Positions 53,375-62,552 of a DNA stretch of 64,000 nt are shown piece after piece. The position numbers were made by a program, and so were the translations under genes. Origin of the DNA: Citrobacter tructae (GTDB lineage Bacteria; Pseudomonadota; Gammaproteobacteria; Enterobacterales; Enterobacteriaceae); NCBI RefSeq assembly GCF_004684345.1, contig NZ_CP038469.1, positions 2,728,001 to 2,792,000 on the forward strand, read 5' to 3'. The notes beneath the pieces are model-generated. The model was not told the origin of the DNA. It was given only the letters and a program-made list of their open reading frames with translations, and made no database searches. How positions within the stretch are numbered: the first letter of the stretch is position 1; each line of letters begins with the position of its first letter.

Positions 53375-54265
53375 ATGCCCCCACACAAAATCCGCCAGGA
53401 GTGGCTGACGCTGGACGAGGCCGCAGAAGTCATCCGGCAGCACAACATCACGTTGCTGCCCGCCGATTTGATCCGTCATGCCCTGCATGGCGATTTGCCA
53501 CTCTCAGTCTACTTCTCTTCGCCCGTACTTCTGAGACCGCTCAAACCGCCCTGCAATTTCGCCTGCCGCACCGGTGAAAAACCCTTCCCACCCTCGCAAT
53601 GCAACAAACCCGGCAACCGCAAAGTGATGGCGAACTCGCCGCCATGTAGGCGCGACCCCACGCTACAACTGACTTCCAACCACCTCTGGAATCTCCCCTT
53701 GCTTGGCCTTGAGCGCCTGCTGCTCCACCAGCAACTGGCGAAAACGCTTAACTGTCCTTGCCCCAAAGATACCCACTGCTGCAACCAGATTGGCATCGTG
53801 GTCTGCGATGAGAACGACAGCTACTACCAACTCTGTTGCCGCAAATCGTTGCGAGAGCTTTTACTGGAACTGCTCGCCACGCAGAACAACCTCCAGGAAG
53901 AGCTGCATCTGCTGATTGGCCAGCTGTATGGCAATGGGCGCAATGAGCTTAAATCCCGGCTCAATCTGTCCGTTTGCTACCTGCAGGACACGCTGCCTCC
54001 TGACGCACTGTTCGTCATCCGCCGCACTCATCTCGAAGCCTTCCTGACCCGTCATCAGCCGGAATCAAAAGAGCGGATCACTTCCGCGCTTTCCCGTTTG
54101 CTGTGGCTTGCCTGCAAGCACAACCCGCAACTGGACGATGAAATGCTGGAGCATCCCTACAAACTGCTGAACATTTTCGAATGCTGGGCGCGTGAGGAAG
54201 GTATGCACCTGCCGCTGAACCCCGAGACGTTAAAAACCGCACTCCAGCGCGGCGCACCGCCGTAA
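53375..54265 (+). CDS. Island protein of unknown function, Cys-rich centre
   Basis: This 296-residue protein begins MPPHKIRQEWLTLDEAAEVI, a segment resembling a short helix-turn-helix. Its centre has clustered cysteines (CPCPKDTHCCNQIGIVVC, LCCRKS) and its C-terminal half is helical. Proteins of this layout precede alpA and parB genes in P4-like or integrative elements, but I cannot assign a function. AAGGAA lies before the ATG. Confidence 0.65.
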   Translation: MPPHKIRQEWLTLDEAAEVIRQHNITLLPADLIRHALHGDLPLSVYFSSPVLLRPLKPPCNFACRTGEKPFPPSQCNKPGNRKVMANSPPCRRDPTLQLTSNHLWNLPLLGLERLLLHQQLAKTLNCPCPKDTHCCNQIGIVVCDENDSYYQLCCRKSLRELLLELLATQNNLQEELHLLIGQLYGNGRNELKSRLNLSVCYLQDTLPPDALFVIRRTHLEAFLTRHQPESKERITSALSRLLWLACKHNPQLDDEMLEHPYKLLNIFECWAREEGMHLPLNPETLKTALQRGAPP

Positions 54266-54403
54266 TGCGATCAACTAACCCTTTCAACTAACAACTCTCA
54301 CTAACCCAGATAAGGATTTTTACTGCCAGGCAGGGACGCTGCTGCTTTGATAACCACGCCCATCGTGCTGATGTGAACGACTCTGGACACAGGAGGAATG
54401 GTT

Positions 54404-54598
54404 ATGAATAGCGACAGATTTTTACGCTTACGCCAGGTGGAAGACAAAATCGGCTTCGGTAAATCGTGGATTTACCGGCAAATCCAGCTGCAACAGTTTC
54501 CGCCGTCCATCCGACTCAACAGCCGCCACGTCGCCTGGCTGGAAAGCGAGGTGGACGCGTGGATCCACCAACGCATCCGCCTCACCCGCGATGTCTAA
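54404..54598 (+). CDS. AlpA family phage regulator
   Basis: This 64-residue MerR-like helix-turn-helix protein reads MNSDRFLRLRQVEDKIGFGK and continues SWIYRQIQLQQFPPSIRL, the AlpA/Vis signature. AlpA-type proteins activate excision or integrase genes in P4-like elements. AGGAGG lies seven bases before the ATG at 54404; the ATG at 54398 is too close to that site. It overlaps the frame of the next gene, which uses a later start. Confidence 0.88.
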   Translation: MNSDRFLRLRQVEDKIGFGKSWIYRQIQLQQFPPSIRLNSRHVAWLESEVDAWIHQRIRLTRDV

Positions 54599-54614
54599 AT
54601 GCCGGAGGAAGATT

Positions 54615-55355
54615 ATGTGCGCTTCACACCTGCTCAACCGCTGGCTTCACGGTGCCAGCACTACCGGAGAACAGGAAATGGTCCAGGTCAGTCTGGAGCA
54701 AATCCAGCCGTTCTCCCTCAATCCCCGCGTCACCCGCAACCCCGGCTATGACGTGCTGAAAGCGTCAATTCTTGCCCGTGGGCTGGATAACCCGCCGGTG
54801 TTGACCCGTCGCCCCGGTGATGAAAAATATATGCTCGCCAGCGGCGGGAATACGCGCCTCGCCATCCTCAATGAACTGTGGCAGGAGACGCAGGATGAGC
54901 GCTACCACCGAGTCTGCTGGCCGTTCAGACCGTGGCCGGAGACGCTGTCACCGCAGCAAGGCGAAGTCCAGTGCCTGATCGGCCATCTGGCGGAAAACGA
55001 CCTGCATAACGGATTGATGTTTATCGAACGCGCGGAAGGGATCCTGCACCTGCGCGATCTTTACCGTAACGCAGGCATTGAATGCCCGACGCAGCTGACG
55101 CTGGCGGAGCAACTCACCCGCGACGGCTATCCCGTCAGCCAGTCGCAAATCAGCCGGATGTTACAGACCGTGGACTGGCTGCTGCCCTGCATCCCTAACG
55201 CATTGTACGGCGGCCTTACCCGTAACCAGCATCCCCCTACTCCTCCGACTCCACCTCATCCTGCGCCGCTAGCAGTACCAACTCTGACTTTGATACCAGC
55301 AGATCTTTCGGCCTCCCTCCGCGCAACCTGCGATTGGCCGAGCCAAACCAGATAG
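54615..55355 (+). pseudogene. Truncated ParB-like partition protein
   Basis: The frame encodes a ParB/Srx N-terminal domain: VSLEQIQPFSLNPRVTRNPGY, VLTRRPGDEKYMLASGGNTRLAILNEL and a partner-switch helix region ending ISRMLQTVDWLLPCIP. After about residue 205 the sequence becomes proline-rich because it reads antisense to the 3' end of the integrase gene. ParB proteins of integrative elements are much longer, so the gene is cut by the junction with the integrase. The start at 54615 has GGAGGA upstream. Confidence 0.75.
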
Positions 55356-56914
55356 CCAGCCCCCACGGTGTTTTACGCTCCTTAAACAGTGAAAGAATCA
55401 AACGGACAACCTTGAGAGGCCGCATTTTCTCATCCAGAACATAATCAGGGTATAAATCCTCCCCATCGACCTTCAGCGAGAATATCTTCCCGGCGACTTT
55501 CCAGCCTTTAGGACCTGCGTCAGGATCGGCAGAACGAAAACCCGCTTTTGCCGATAACTCAGACGCCGTCAGCCATTCCGAGTCGGCCAGTATTCTGGCT
55601 TTCAGTTCCTCCAGTTGTCGGTCATTGCGCTCCTGGAAGCTCATATGGTCGAGTACGCCTCCCGGCGACTTTTTAAAGCCATACGGCACAACATGCCTGA
55701 ACCGGTTTGCATCCAGATAATCCGCCCACCACTGCATCATTTCCCGGCGCTCTTCCAGGTGCTGCGCCTTATGGATATACGCCGCCCGCACGCGCTTACG
55801 CTCCTGATGGCTCATCTGGCGCTCTACCGCGTCGCTTGACCACAGGCCTGACTCCACCAGCGCGCTACAGGCCATAGTGCGAAAACCGTGGCCGCAGACG
55901 TCTTTCTGGGTGTCGTAGCCCATCACCCGCAGCGCTTTGTTGATGGTGTTTTCGCTCATCGGTTTGCGGTAGTTATGATCGCCGGGGAATACCAGTTCAG
56001 TTCCCGGTCGGCAATGCTGCTGCACCTCATGCAGCAGTTCGATGGCCTGACGCGACAATGGGACCAAGTGTGGGGGAGTGCATCTTAGCCCCACGAGCTG
56101 AATATTTAACGCCGGGGATCGGCTCGCGCTCAGCGGGGATGGTCCACATGGCGTTATGCAGGTCAATTTCATCCCAGCGGGCAAAGCGCAGTTCGCTGGA
56201 GCGGATGAATAGCAGTGGCGCCAGCTTTACCGCCAGTTGAGTCAGCTTACGTCCTTTGAAATCGTCGACTCTTTCCAGAAAATCAGGGATAAGATTCAGA
56301 TCCAGCGCCGGGTGGTGACGTACTTTGGGCGTGGAGACCGCGCCAGTTAAATCTGATGCGGGGTTATGATCGATAATGCCGTTCTGAACGGCGTAGCGCA
56401 TCACGCAGGCAGTGCGCTGCTGAAGCCGGGAAGCAACATCCAGTTTGCCCGCTTTCTCCACCTCCTTGATGGGTACCAGCAGATCTTTAACCTTCATTTT
56501 GGTGATGTCGCAACTGCCGTTCGTGGGGAACACATAAAGCTCAAAATAACGCAGCACCCGCTTCTTATGTTCTACCGACCAGTTCACGTTGCTGGAGACC
56601 CATTCGCGCGCCACGGACTCGAACGTATAAAGGGGCTCTCCACCCCGCTTTTCCTCTCTGCGTTTTTCCGCCGGATTAATGCCTTCTAAAATAAGCCTTC
56701 TTATATCCGCTTGCTTCTCCCTTGCCAGTGCGAGAGAAATGAGCGGATAAGGGCCTAATGCCATACGGTTCTCTTTGTTTCCAAAGCGAAATTTCAGATA
56801 CCACAGCTTAGATCCACTGGGGTTAACCTGAATGTAAAGACCGTGACAGTCAGAGAGCCTGTATGCCTTGCCAAGCGGCCTGGCATGCCGGATTGCGAGA
56901 TCTGTAAGCGCCAT
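55237..56914 (-). pseudogene. int: P4-type tyrosine integrase, frameshifted, with C-terminal extension
   Basis: The N-terminal part (from 56914: MALTDLAIRHARPLGKAYRL) carries the P4 integrase arm-binding and core regions and the first catalytic Arg (RSSELRFARWDEIDL). The frame breaks near 56076-56083, at a run of five G. The second part, in another frame, continues with TPPHLVPLSRQAIELL, the catalytic HGFRTMA (H-x-x-R), the HQERKRVRAAYIH motif with its tyrosine, and ends about 130 residues beyond the usual length. Both halves are otherwise intact, so the mutation is recent. It lies 220 bp from leuX, reading away from it. Confidence 0.88.
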
Positions 56915-57060
56915 TTGGGGGTCACTCCTCTATCGAACCGGGTTTGCCCCCTTTTTTGCCCCCAAATCGCGTGGATGTCAATGGATGAAAAATGACCAAC
57001 ACGGAAATACCACAAAATAAATATGGTTATTACCGAAAAATAAATTATCTTTGAATTACA

Positions 57061-57094
57061 GACGGATATGGACGAATTTGGACGGAAATGGACA
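57061..57094. repeat. Tandem 10-bp repeats beside attL
   Basis: GACGGATATG, GACGAATTTG, GACGGAAATG and the partial GACA follow head to tail. They lie between int and leuX, where P4-type integrases bind arm sites, so they may be arm-type binding sites. Confidence 0.55.
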
Positions 57095-57134
57095 CAAAAA
57101 AAGCCACCCTTAGGCAGCTAATTATTGCATCACT

Positions 57135-57219
57135 TGGTGCCGAAGGCCGGACTCGAACCGGCACGTATTTCTACGGTTGATTTTGAATCAACTGCGTCTA
57201 CCGATTTCGCCACTCCGGC
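57135..57219 (-). tRNA. leuX: tRNA-Leu(CAA)
   Basis: The 85-nt minus-strand sequence folds as a class II tRNA: acceptor GCCGGAG paired to CTTCGGC with a G-T pair, D arm TGGCGAAATCGGTAGACGCA, anticodon stem TTGAT with loop TCAAAAT giving anticodon CAA, and a long variable arm. The T arm is GCCGGTTCGAGTCCGGC and CCA is encoded. It differs from E. coli leuX by one acceptor base. leuX is a well-known insertion site for genomic islands. Confidence 0.96.
57141..57155. repeat. Putative attL core within leuX
   Basis: CGAAGGCCGGACTCG, in the T arm and acceptor part of leuX, is repeated at 33032-33046. The tRNA stays complete at this end, as usual for P4-type integration. Confidence 0.6.
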
Positions 57220-57448
57220 ACGGAAGGGATGCGGAAAACGTTGTGGATTATACCTATCGTGCGCCACCATGCAAGCGCCAGCATGTGTCTGGCGCGCTAA
57301 GTGTTGAAAATTTCAGCATTACCTTTCACGACTGCAATCACCATCACAGTTTATCCCCCGCAACACCCCCCTAATCCCCCCTTCTGCGAAGCGTCCCGTT
57401 TCCCCATGCTCTACACTTCCAGTTCAACACCACACTGAGGGGAACACG

Positions 57449-58468
57449 ATGTCGATGATAAAAAGCTACGCCGCAAAAGCGGCGGGCAGCGAACTCGAAC
57501 TCTATGAATATGATGCGGGCGAGCTCAAGCCGGAAGATGTCGAGGTACAGGTCGATTACTGCGGTATCTGCCATTCCGATTTGTCGATGATCGACAACGA
57601 ATGGGGGTTCTCTCAGTATCCGCTGGTTGCCGGGCATGAGGTGATTGGTCGCGTGGCGGCGCTCGGCAGCGCGGCACAGGATAAAGGTCTGAAGGTTGGT
57701 CAGCGCGTCGGTATTGGCTGGACGGCACGCAGCTGCGGGCATTGCGATGCCTGTATCAGCGGTAATCAGATTAACTGCCTGGAAGGGTCCGTTCCCACTA
57801 TTCTCAATCGCGGCGGTTTTGCCGAGAAGCTGCGGGCCGACTGGCAGTGGGTGATCCCGCTGCCGGAAAGCATCGATCTGGCGGCGGCTGGCCCATTACT
57901 GTGCGGCGGTATCACGGTGTTCAAACCGCTGCTGATGCACCATATTACCGCCACCAGCCGCGTCGGGGTGATCGGCATCGGCGGCCTGGGGCATATCGCC
58001 ATTAAGTTATTACACGCGATGGGTTGCGAAGTGACCGCGTTCAGCTCCAATCCGTCGAAAGAACAGGAAGTGCTGGCGATGGGGGCGGATAAGGTGGTCA
58101 ACAGCCGCGATCCGGATGCGCTAAAAGCGCTGGCGGGCCAGTTCGATCTCATTATTAACACAGTTAACGTCGATCTCGACTGGCAGCCCTATTTTGAAGC
58201 GCTGGCCTACGGCGGTAACTTCCATACCGTCGGCGCGGTGCTGAAGCCGCTGCCGGTACCGGCATTTACCTTAATTGCCGGCGATCGCAGCATCTCCGGT
58301 TCGGCAACCGGCACGCCGTTCGAGCTGCGCAAGCTGATGAAGTTTGCCGGGCGCAGCAAGGTGTCACCTACCACTGAGCTGTACCCAATGTCGCAAATTA
58401 ACGACGCTATCCAGCACGTGCGTGACGGCAAAGCCCGCTACCGCGTAGTGCTGAAAGCCGATTTCTGA
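57449..58468 (+). CDS. ahr: NADPH-dependent aldehyde reductase Ahr
   Basis: This 339-residue zinc-dependent medium-chain dehydrogenase matches E. coli Ahr (YjgB). Zinc ligands lie in YCGICHSDLSM and AGHEVIGRV, the structural zinc cysteines in CGHCDACISGNQINC, and the nucleotide fold in GVIGIGGLGHIAIKLL. It reduces many aldehydes, including medium- and long-chain ones, to alcohols. The gene lies directly beyond leuX, as in E. coli, marking the resumption of core sequence. GGGGAA precedes the ATG. Confidence 0.95.
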   Translation: MSMIKSYAAKAAGSELELYEYDAGELKPEDVEVQVDYCGICHSDLSMIDNEWGFSQYPLVAGHEVIGRVAALGSAAQDKGLKVGQRVGIGWTARSCGHCDACISGNQINCLEGSVPTILNRGGFAEKLRADWQWVIPLPESIDLAAAGPLLCGGITVFKPLLMHHITATSRVGVIGIGGLGHIAIKLLHAMGCEVTAFSSNPSKEQEVLAMGADKVVNSRDPDALKALAGQFDLIINTVNVDLDWQPYFEALAYGGNFHTVGAVLKPLPVPAFTLIAGDRSISGSATGTPFELRKLMKFAGRSKVSPTTELYPMSQINDAIQHVRDGKARYRVVLKADF

Positions 58469-58499
58469 TGCTGTGGCTCAGTCCCATCCGGGGCTGAGC

Positions 58500-59021
58500 T
58501 TATTGCCCGTTACGAAACGCGAGTACCGCCTCGCGGCACTGTTCCGTCACATGCTCGATGTCATGGTTCACGTCGATGCGAGCAATATCGCGTTCATCTT
58601 CCTGCGGGCACTCCAGCGCATCGAACTGACTTTTTAGTAATCCCACTGGCATAAAATGCCCTGCCCGACGCTGCATGCGCGCCAGAATGGTCTCGTAATC
58701 TCCATCCAGCCACAGGAAATGCACATTAGGACTGCCCTGCCGCAATATATCGCGATACTGTTTTTTTAATGACGAGCAGACAATAAATCCGGTTTCATTC
58801 TTTTTATACAAACTGTATGAGGCGTCATTTAATCTTTCCAACCAGGGAAGCCGGTCTTCATCGGTTAACGGGATCCCTTCCGACATTTTATCAATATTTC
58901 TAGCGGGATGGAGATCGTCACCATCAATAAATTTAGCCGATAATACGGTGGCAATTTTGCTGCCAATTAAAGATTTACCACTACCCGAAACACCCATCAA
59001 AATATAGCTTTCCCCGGCCAT
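58500..59021 (-). CDS. idnK: Thermosensitive gluconokinase IdnK
   Basis: This 173-residue P-loop kinase has Walker A GVSGSGKS at residues 9-16 and DGDDLHPARNIDKM, the gluconate kinase signature. It phosphorylates D-gluconate to 6-phosphogluconate at the end of the L-idonate pathway. It matches E. coli IdnK but stops about 14 residues earlier, losing only the non-conserved tail. It is divergent from idnDOTR with shared operator sites. Confidence 0.94.
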   Translation of the reverse strand: MAGESYILMGVSGSGKSLIGSKIATVLSAKFIDGDDLHPARNIDKMSEGIPLTDEDRLPWLERLNDASYSLYKKNETGFIVCSSLKKQYRDILRQGSPNVHFLWLDGDYETILARMQRRAGHFMPVGLLKSQFDALECPQEDERDIARIDVNHDIEHVTEQCREAVLAFRNGQ

Positions 59022-59122
59022 CGAAAAACTCCAGATTCAAATTTCATGGCGCGATACTACGCCTTCCAGATTGGGAATTTCACGCTTTTTCAGCGTCACT
59101 GACGAGAATTACAAGGCGCATC

Positions 59123-59138
59123 ACGTTATGCGTAACAT
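59123..59138. promoter_or_regulatory. IdnR/GntR operator
   Basis: ACGTTATGCGTAACAT matches the GntR-type operator consensus ATGTTA-N4-TAACAT with one mismatch. It lies between the divergent idnK and idnD. Confidence 0.75.
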
Positions 59139-59159
59139 TGTAGTGTAACAATTTTCCAG

Positions 59160-59175
59160 CGTGACTTACGTCACA
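59160..59175. promoter_or_regulatory. CRP site in the idn intergenic region
   Basis: CGTGACTTACGTCACA fits TGTGA-N6-TCACA with one mismatch. Catabolite control of idn genes is known in E. coli. Confidence 0.65.
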
Positions 59176-59237
59176 AATAATAACAAATAAAACCGTTTAA
59201 ATGCTGCCGAGGTTACTACCTGACCAGTGAGGCATTT

Positions 59238-60281
59238 ATGCAAGTCAAAACCCAATCCTGCGTTGTCGCGGGTAAGAAAACTGTTGCCATTACCGACCAA
59301 AATATTGAATGGGATAATAAAGGAACATTGGTGCAAATTACCCGCGGAGGAATTTGCGGTTCCGATTTACATTATTATCAGGAAGGAAAAGTTGGTAATT
59401 TTACCGTTAAAGCACCGATGATTTTAGGCCATGAAGTTATTGGTAAAGTACTGCATAGCGATTCAAAAAAATTACATGCAGGTCAGTCGGTGGCTATTAA
59501 TCCGTCGAAGCCCTGCGGCCACTGTAAATACTGTCTGCAGCATGAAGAAAACCAGTGCACGGAAATGCGCTTTTTTGGCAGCGCCATGTATTTTCCCCAC
59601 GTTGACGGTGGCTTTACTCAGTTTAAAACCGTCGATACTGCGCAGTGCATCCCTTACCCGCAGCAGGCTGATGAAAAAGTGATGGCCTTTGCCGAACCGC
59701 TGGCGGTAGCGATCCACGCCGCGCATGAAGCGGGCGACCTGCAGGGCAAGCGCGTATTTATCTCCGGCGTTGGGCCTATCGGCTGTCTGATCGTCAGCGC
59801 GGTGAAAACGCTCGGCGCAGCAGAGATTGTCTGTGCTGATATCAGCCCGCGCTCGCTGTCGCTTGCCCAGCAGATGGGTGCTGACACGCTGATTAACCCG
59901 CAGCAGGACTCGCTCGACGAGTGGAAAAAAGAGAAAGGCTACTTCGACGTCAGCTTCGAAGTCTCCGGCCATCCATCCTCAATCACCACCTGTCTGGAAG
60001 TCACCCGCGCAAAAGGCGTGATGGTGCAGGTCGGCATGGGTGGCGCGGTGCCGGACTTCCCGATGATGATGCTGATCGGCAAAGAGATCGCGCTCAAAGG
60101 CTCGTTCCGCTTTACCACCGAGTTCAACACCGCGGTGTCGTGGCTGGCGAATAACGTTATCGATCCGCTGCCGTTACTCAGCGCCGAATATCCGTTTACC
60201 GAGCTTGAACAGGCGCTGATCTTCGCCGGGGATAAAACCCAGGCGGCGAAAGTCCAGCTCGTTTTTGCAGAAACAAAATAA
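59238..60281 (+). CDS. idnD: L-idonate 5-dehydrogenase
   Basis: This 347-residue zinc-dependent dehydrogenase oxidises L-idonate to 5-ketogluconate. It shows GGICGSDLHYYQEGKVG, the zinc glutamate region GHEVIGKV, structural zinc cysteines CGHCKYCLQHEENQC and the NAD fold ISGVGPIGCLIV. It matches E. coli IdnD with a few extra C-terminal residues. It is first of idnDOTR, 8 bp before idnO. Confidence 0.96.
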   Translation: MQVKTQSCVVAGKKTVAITDQNIEWDNKGTLVQITRGGICGSDLHYYQEGKVGNFTVKAPMILGHEVIGKVLHSDSKKLHAGQSVAINPSKPCGHCKYCLQHEENQCTEMRFFGSAMYFPHVDGGFTQFKTVDTAQCIPYPQQADEKVMAFAEPLAVAIHAAHEAGDLQGKRVFISGVGPIGCLIVSAVKTLGAAEIVCADISPRSLSLAQQMGADTLINPQQDSLDEWKKEKGYFDVSFEVSGHPSSITTCLEVTRAKGVMVQVGMGGAVPDFPMMMLIGKEIALKGSFRFTTEFNTAVSWLANNVIDPLPLLSAEYPFTELEQALIFAGDKTQAAKVQLVFAETK

Positions 60282-60289
60282 GGAATAAC

Positions 60290-61057
60290 ATGATGAACGA
60301 TCTTTTTTCACTGGACGGCAAAAACATTCTGATCACCGGTTCGGCTCAGGGTATTGGTTATTTACTGGCGACCGGGCTGGGTAAATATGGCGCGCAGATT
60401 ATCGTCAATGATATTACGCCAGAGCGCGCGGAGGCCGCCGTCGCCAAACTGCAGCAGGAAGGGATCCGCGCCGTTGCTGCGCCTTTCAATGTTACGCATA
60501 AACAGGACATTGATGCCGCCATCGACCATATCGAAAAAGACATTGGCCAAATTGATGTGCTGGTGAATAACGCCGGTATCCAGCGTCGCCATCCGTTTAC
60601 CGAGTTCCCGGAGCAGGACTGGAACGATGTGATTGCCGTTAACCAGACGGCGGTGTTCCTGGTCTCGCAGGCGGTAACACGTCGCATGGTTGAGCGTCAG
60701 GCCGGGAAGGTTATCAATATCTGCTCCATGCAAAGCGAACTGGGCCGCGACACCATCACGCCGTACGCCGCTTCGAAAGGCGCGGTGAAAATGCTCACCC
60801 GCGGGATGTGTGTTGAGCTGGCTCGCCACAATATCCAGGTCAACGGTATCGCGCCGGGCTACTTCAAAACTGAGATGACCAAAGCGCTGGTTGAAGATGA
60901 AGCCTTCACCTCCTGGCTGTGCAAACGTACGCCAGCCGCGCGCTGGGGCGATCCGCAGGAGCTGATCGGCGCGGCGGTATTCCTCTCTTCTAAAGCATCC
61001 GATTTTGTAAACGGTCACCTGTTGTTTGTCGATGGCGGCATGCTGGTCGCCGTCTGA
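60290..61057 (+). CDS. idnO: 5-keto-D-gluconate 5-reductase
   Basis: This 255-residue short-chain dehydrogenase reduces 5-ketogluconate to D-gluconate. The cofactor motif TGSAQGIG lies near residue 16, NNAG near 90, and the catalytic Ser and YAASK near residues 145-165. It is nearly identical to E. coli IdnO. The start may be either of two adjacent ATGs; homologues start at the second (MNDLFSL). Confidence 0.96.
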   Translation: MMNDLFSLDGKNILITGSAQGIGYLLATGLGKYGAQIIVNDITPERAEAAVAKLQQEGIRAVAAPFNVTHKQDIDAAIDHIEKDIGQIDVLVNNAGIQRRHPFTEFPEQDWNDVIAVNQTAVFLVSQAVTRRMVERQAGKVINICSMQSELGRDTITPYAASKGAVKMLTRGMCVELARHNIQVNGIAPGYFKTEMTKALVEDEAFTSWLCKRTPAARWGDPQELIGAAVFLSSKASDFVNGHLLFVDGGMLVAV

Positions 61058-61078
61058 TACCACACAACGCAACATCAC

Positions 61079-61101
61079 GCAGCGCCCAGGCGCTGCATTT
61101 T
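61079..61101 (+). terminator. Hairpin with T tract between idnO and idnT
   Basis: GCAGCGC / GCGCTGC around CCAG is followed by ATTTTT. It may reduce expression of idnT and idnR relative to idnDO. Confidence 0.65.
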
Positions 61102-61180
61102 TGGCTCCCCCCTAAATAATTCGAGTTGCAGCCAACACACCTGCAACTTGAAGGATGACGGGGATATAAGAGAAACGATT

Positions 61181-62500
61181 ATGCCATTAATAATAATTGC
61201 GGCAGGCGTCGCGCTGCTCCTGGTCCTGATGATTGGCTTTAAAGTTAACGGCTTTATTGCTCTGGTCCTGGTGGCTGCGGTCGTCGGTTTTGCCGAAGGG
61301 ATGGATGCCCAAGCCGTTCTGCACTCAATACAAAATGGGATCGGCGGGACGCTCGGTGGGCTGGCGATGATCCTTGGCTTCGGCGCAATGCTCGGTAAGC
61401 TGATTTCCGATACCGGCGCGGCTCAGCGCATCGCCACCACGCTGATTGGCACGTTCGGTAAAAAACGCGTGCAGTGGGCGCTGGTCGTTACCGGACTGGT
61501 CGTCGGCCTGGCGATGTTTTTCGAAGTCGGTTTTGTTCTGCTGCTGCCGCTGGTATTTACGGTGGTGGCCTCTTCTGGCCTGCCGCTGCTGTATGTCGGC
61601 GTACCGATGGTCGCAGCGCTGTCCGTGACCCACTGTTTTCTGCCACCGCATCCGGGACCGACCGCGATTGCCACCATTTTCGAGGCCAATCTCGGCACCA
61701 CCCTGCTGTACGGCTTTATTATTACTATCCCGACGGTGATTGTTGCCGGGCCTTTATTTTCCAAACTGCTGACCCGCTTTGAGAAAGCGCCGCCGGAAGG
61801 GTTATTCAACCCGCATCTGTTCAGCGAAGAAGAGATGCCGTCGTTCTGGAACAGTATCTTTGCGGCGGTTATCCCGGTAATACTGATGGCGGTAGCCGCA
61901 GTATGCGAAATTACGCTGCCGAAGACTAACAGCGTGCGGGTGTTCTTTGAGTTTATCGGTAACCCTGCGGTCGCGTTGTTTATTGCTATCGTGCTCGCCA
62001 TTTTTACCCTTGGTCGACGTAACGGACGTACGATCGAGCAAATTATGGATATCATTGGCGACTCTATCGGCGCAATTGCGATGATTGTGTTTATCATCGC
62101 CGGTGGCGGTGCGTTTAAGCAGGTTCTGGTCGACAGCGGCGTGGGTCAATATATCTCGCACCTGATGACCGGCACGTCGCTCTCTCCGCTACTGATGTGC
62201 TGGACGGTAGCCGCCTTGCTGCGTATCGCGCTCGGTTCAGCCACCGTCGCGGCGATTACTACTGCAGGCGTGGTGTTGCCGATTATTAACGTTACTCATG
62301 CCGACCCGGCGTTGATGGTGCTGGCTACCGGCGCGGGCAGCGTGATTGCGTCCCACGTTAACGATCCGGGATTCTGGCTGTTTAAAGGCTATTTTAATCT
62401 CAGTGTAGGTGAAACGTTGCGGACATGGACGGTAATGGAAACGCTAATTTCCATTATGGGACTGCTGGGGGTTCTGGCCCTGAACGCCATCTTGCATTAA
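61181..62500 (+). CDS. idnT: L-idonate/gluconate:H+ symporter IdnT
   Basis: This 439-residue GntP-family permease with about 12 membrane helices matches E. coli IdnT. Conserved stretches include CFLPPHPGPTAIATIF and GSVIASHVNDPGFW. It imports L-idonate, 5-ketogluconate and gluconate. The ATG at 61181 begins MPLIIIAAGVALLL as in homologues; an in-frame ATG at 61148 adds a charged leader. Confidence 0.96.
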   Translation: MPLIIIAAGVALLLVLMIGFKVNGFIALVLVAAVVGFAEGMDAQAVLHSIQNGIGGTLGGLAMILGFGAMLGKLISDTGAAQRIATTLIGTFGKKRVQWALVVTGLVVGLAMFFEVGFVLLLPLVFTVVASSGLPLLYVGVPMVAALSVTHCFLPPHPGPTAIATIFEANLGTTLLYGFIITIPTVIVAGPLFSKLLTRFEKAPPEGLFNPHLFSEEEMPSFWNSIFAAVIPVILMAVAAVCEITLPKTNSVRVFFEFIGNPAVALFIAIVLAIFTLGRRNGRTIEQIMDIIGDSIGAIAMIVFIIAGGGAFKQVLVDSGVGQYISHLMTGTSLSPLLMCWTVAALLRIALGSATVAAITTAGVVLPIINVTHADPALMVLATGAGSVIASHVNDPGFWLFKGYFNLSVGETLRTWTVMETLISIMGLLGVLALNAILH

Positions 62501-62552
62501 TACGGTATTTACCGGGGAGCGAAAGTCAGTGCTCCCCGGCACTGGAGAGAAA

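Noticed and set aside
57125..57307. Short plus-strand frame reading across leuX
   Set aside because: It is the antisense of the tRNA gene.
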